A stretch of DNA of 64,000 nt, taken from assembly GCF_003063505.1 (NCBI RefSeq), contig NZ_NERW01000002.1:186001-250000 (forward strand), read 5' to 3'. The position numbers and the translations under genes were made by a program. Of this stretch, positions 63,676-64,000 are shown piece after piece; within the stretch, counting starts at the first letter, position 1; each line of letters opens with the position of its first letter. The notes under the pieces were generated by a model. It was not told the DNA's origin. It searched no databases and saw nothing but the letters and a program-made list of their open reading frames with translations. The stretch is from Limnohabitans sp. T6-20 (GTDB lineage: Bacteria; Pseudomonadota; Gammaproteobacteria; Burkholderiales; Burkholderiaceae_C).

Positions 63676-64000
63676 TCAGCGCCAGTGGCCGTGGCGGTAG
63701 CCGCCGCCCCATCCCCAACCCAGGTTGACACTGGTGTAAACCGGCGGGTAACTGCGGTAGACCGGGGTGGGCACGTAGACCACGCTGGATTCGGTGACCA
63801 CGGTCTCGGGCGGCTGGGCGCTCACGAGTGTGCCCGTGGGGGCCTCAGAGCGCGGCGCGCCCATGGGCGTCACTTGCAGCGGAATGGTGGGGCCGGGGTC
63901 TTGTGGCAACTGCACGTTGTATTGCTTGCCCGCGTATTCATAGACCACGTTGTAGCCGATCAGGCGGTTTTCGTAGACGGTTTGGGTGGTGCAAGTGGTT
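63676..64000 (-). CDS. Envelope protein of the glycine-zipper 2TM type, C-terminal part only
   Basis: The frame is open to the window edge, so the N-terminus is missing. The visible ~107 codons read TCTTQTVYENRLIGYNVVYEYAGKQYNVQLPQDPGPTIPLQVTPMG and then a Pro/Tyr/Gly-rich tail ending GWGWGGGYRHGHWR. The VYEYAGKQY...MPQDPGP-like segment is the usual C-terminus of glycine-zipper 2TM outer-membrane proteins in Burkholderiales. The zipper itself would lie outside the window. Confidence 0.7.
   Translation of the reverse strand, partial: TTCTTQTVYENRLIGYNVVYEYAGKQYNVQLPQDPGPTIPLQVTPMGAPRSEAPTGTLVSAQPPETVVTESSVVYVPTPVYRSYPPVYTSVNLGWGWGGGYRHGHWR

Overview
The window looks like chromosome of a Burkholderiales betaproteobacterium, most likely Comamonadaceae (Limnohabitans/Rhodoferax-like). 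The evidence is the fused aroA-cmk gene, the order gyrA-serC-pheA-tyrA-aroA/cmk-rpsA-ihfB-lapA-lapB beside ompA-ubiG-gph-ssrA, the tmRNA tag ANDERFALAA, and three-gene TRAP carboxylate transporters. The genus is inference; no rRNA or tRNA gene is visible. Most of the window is GC-rich housekeeping DNA, interrupted by accessory patches.

Layout. 1-5.1 kb: the end of a Rieske oxygenase gene, then xseB-ispA-dxs (isoprenoid precursor synthesis) and a TRAP binding protein. 5.2-7.6 kb: convergent TRAP permease genes. 7.7-17.0 kb: a tungsten block with a ModE-type regulator, a TupABC-type ABC importer, a GAF/Fis regulator and a five-gene tungsten aldehyde oxidoreductase operon including a MoaD-like protein. 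17.0-22.1 kb: an accessory patch with vapBC, a two-gene operon of unknown function, and a complete IS66 element (23-bp terminal repeats, 8-bp target duplication) splitting the first gene of that operon. 22.2-31.1 kb: crcB, rdgC, a second TRAP operon, a divergent MarR-like regulator and a 5-oxoprolinase-type hydantoinase. 31.1-43.2 kb: a minus-strand housekeeping run (comEA-like, lapB, lapA, ihfB, rpsA, aroA-cmk, tyrA, pheA, serC, gyrA). 43.4-46.1 kb: ompA-like, ubiG, gph and tmRNA.

46.1-52 kb is a second accessory patch: an HTH gene, a decayed IS3-type fragment, and a four-gene cluster (47.6-51.6 kb). The cluster encodes a secreted protein with three curlin-like repeats, a small secreted two-cysteine protein, a CsgG-family lipoprotein that also carries peptidoglycan-binding-like and DUF4384-like domains, and a Sel1-repeat protein. 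I read it as a variant curli-type secretion/amyloid system and the best candidate here for something undescribed. A possible small RNA follows it.

52-64 kb carries a cysteine-free glutaredoxin homologue, an excisionase-HTH response regulator, an acyl-CoA synthetase-luciferase-like oxidoreductase-core MetE run, a degenerate hemerythrin, a 2OG-Fe oxygenase, yajQ, murB, a lipoprotein, a small XRE regulator, argG, ppnP and a partial envelope protein. Two convergent intergenic gaps here hold long hairpins that share an identical 31-nt core but have unrelated stems of 19 and 23 bp; these are the most unusual non-coding signal in the window.
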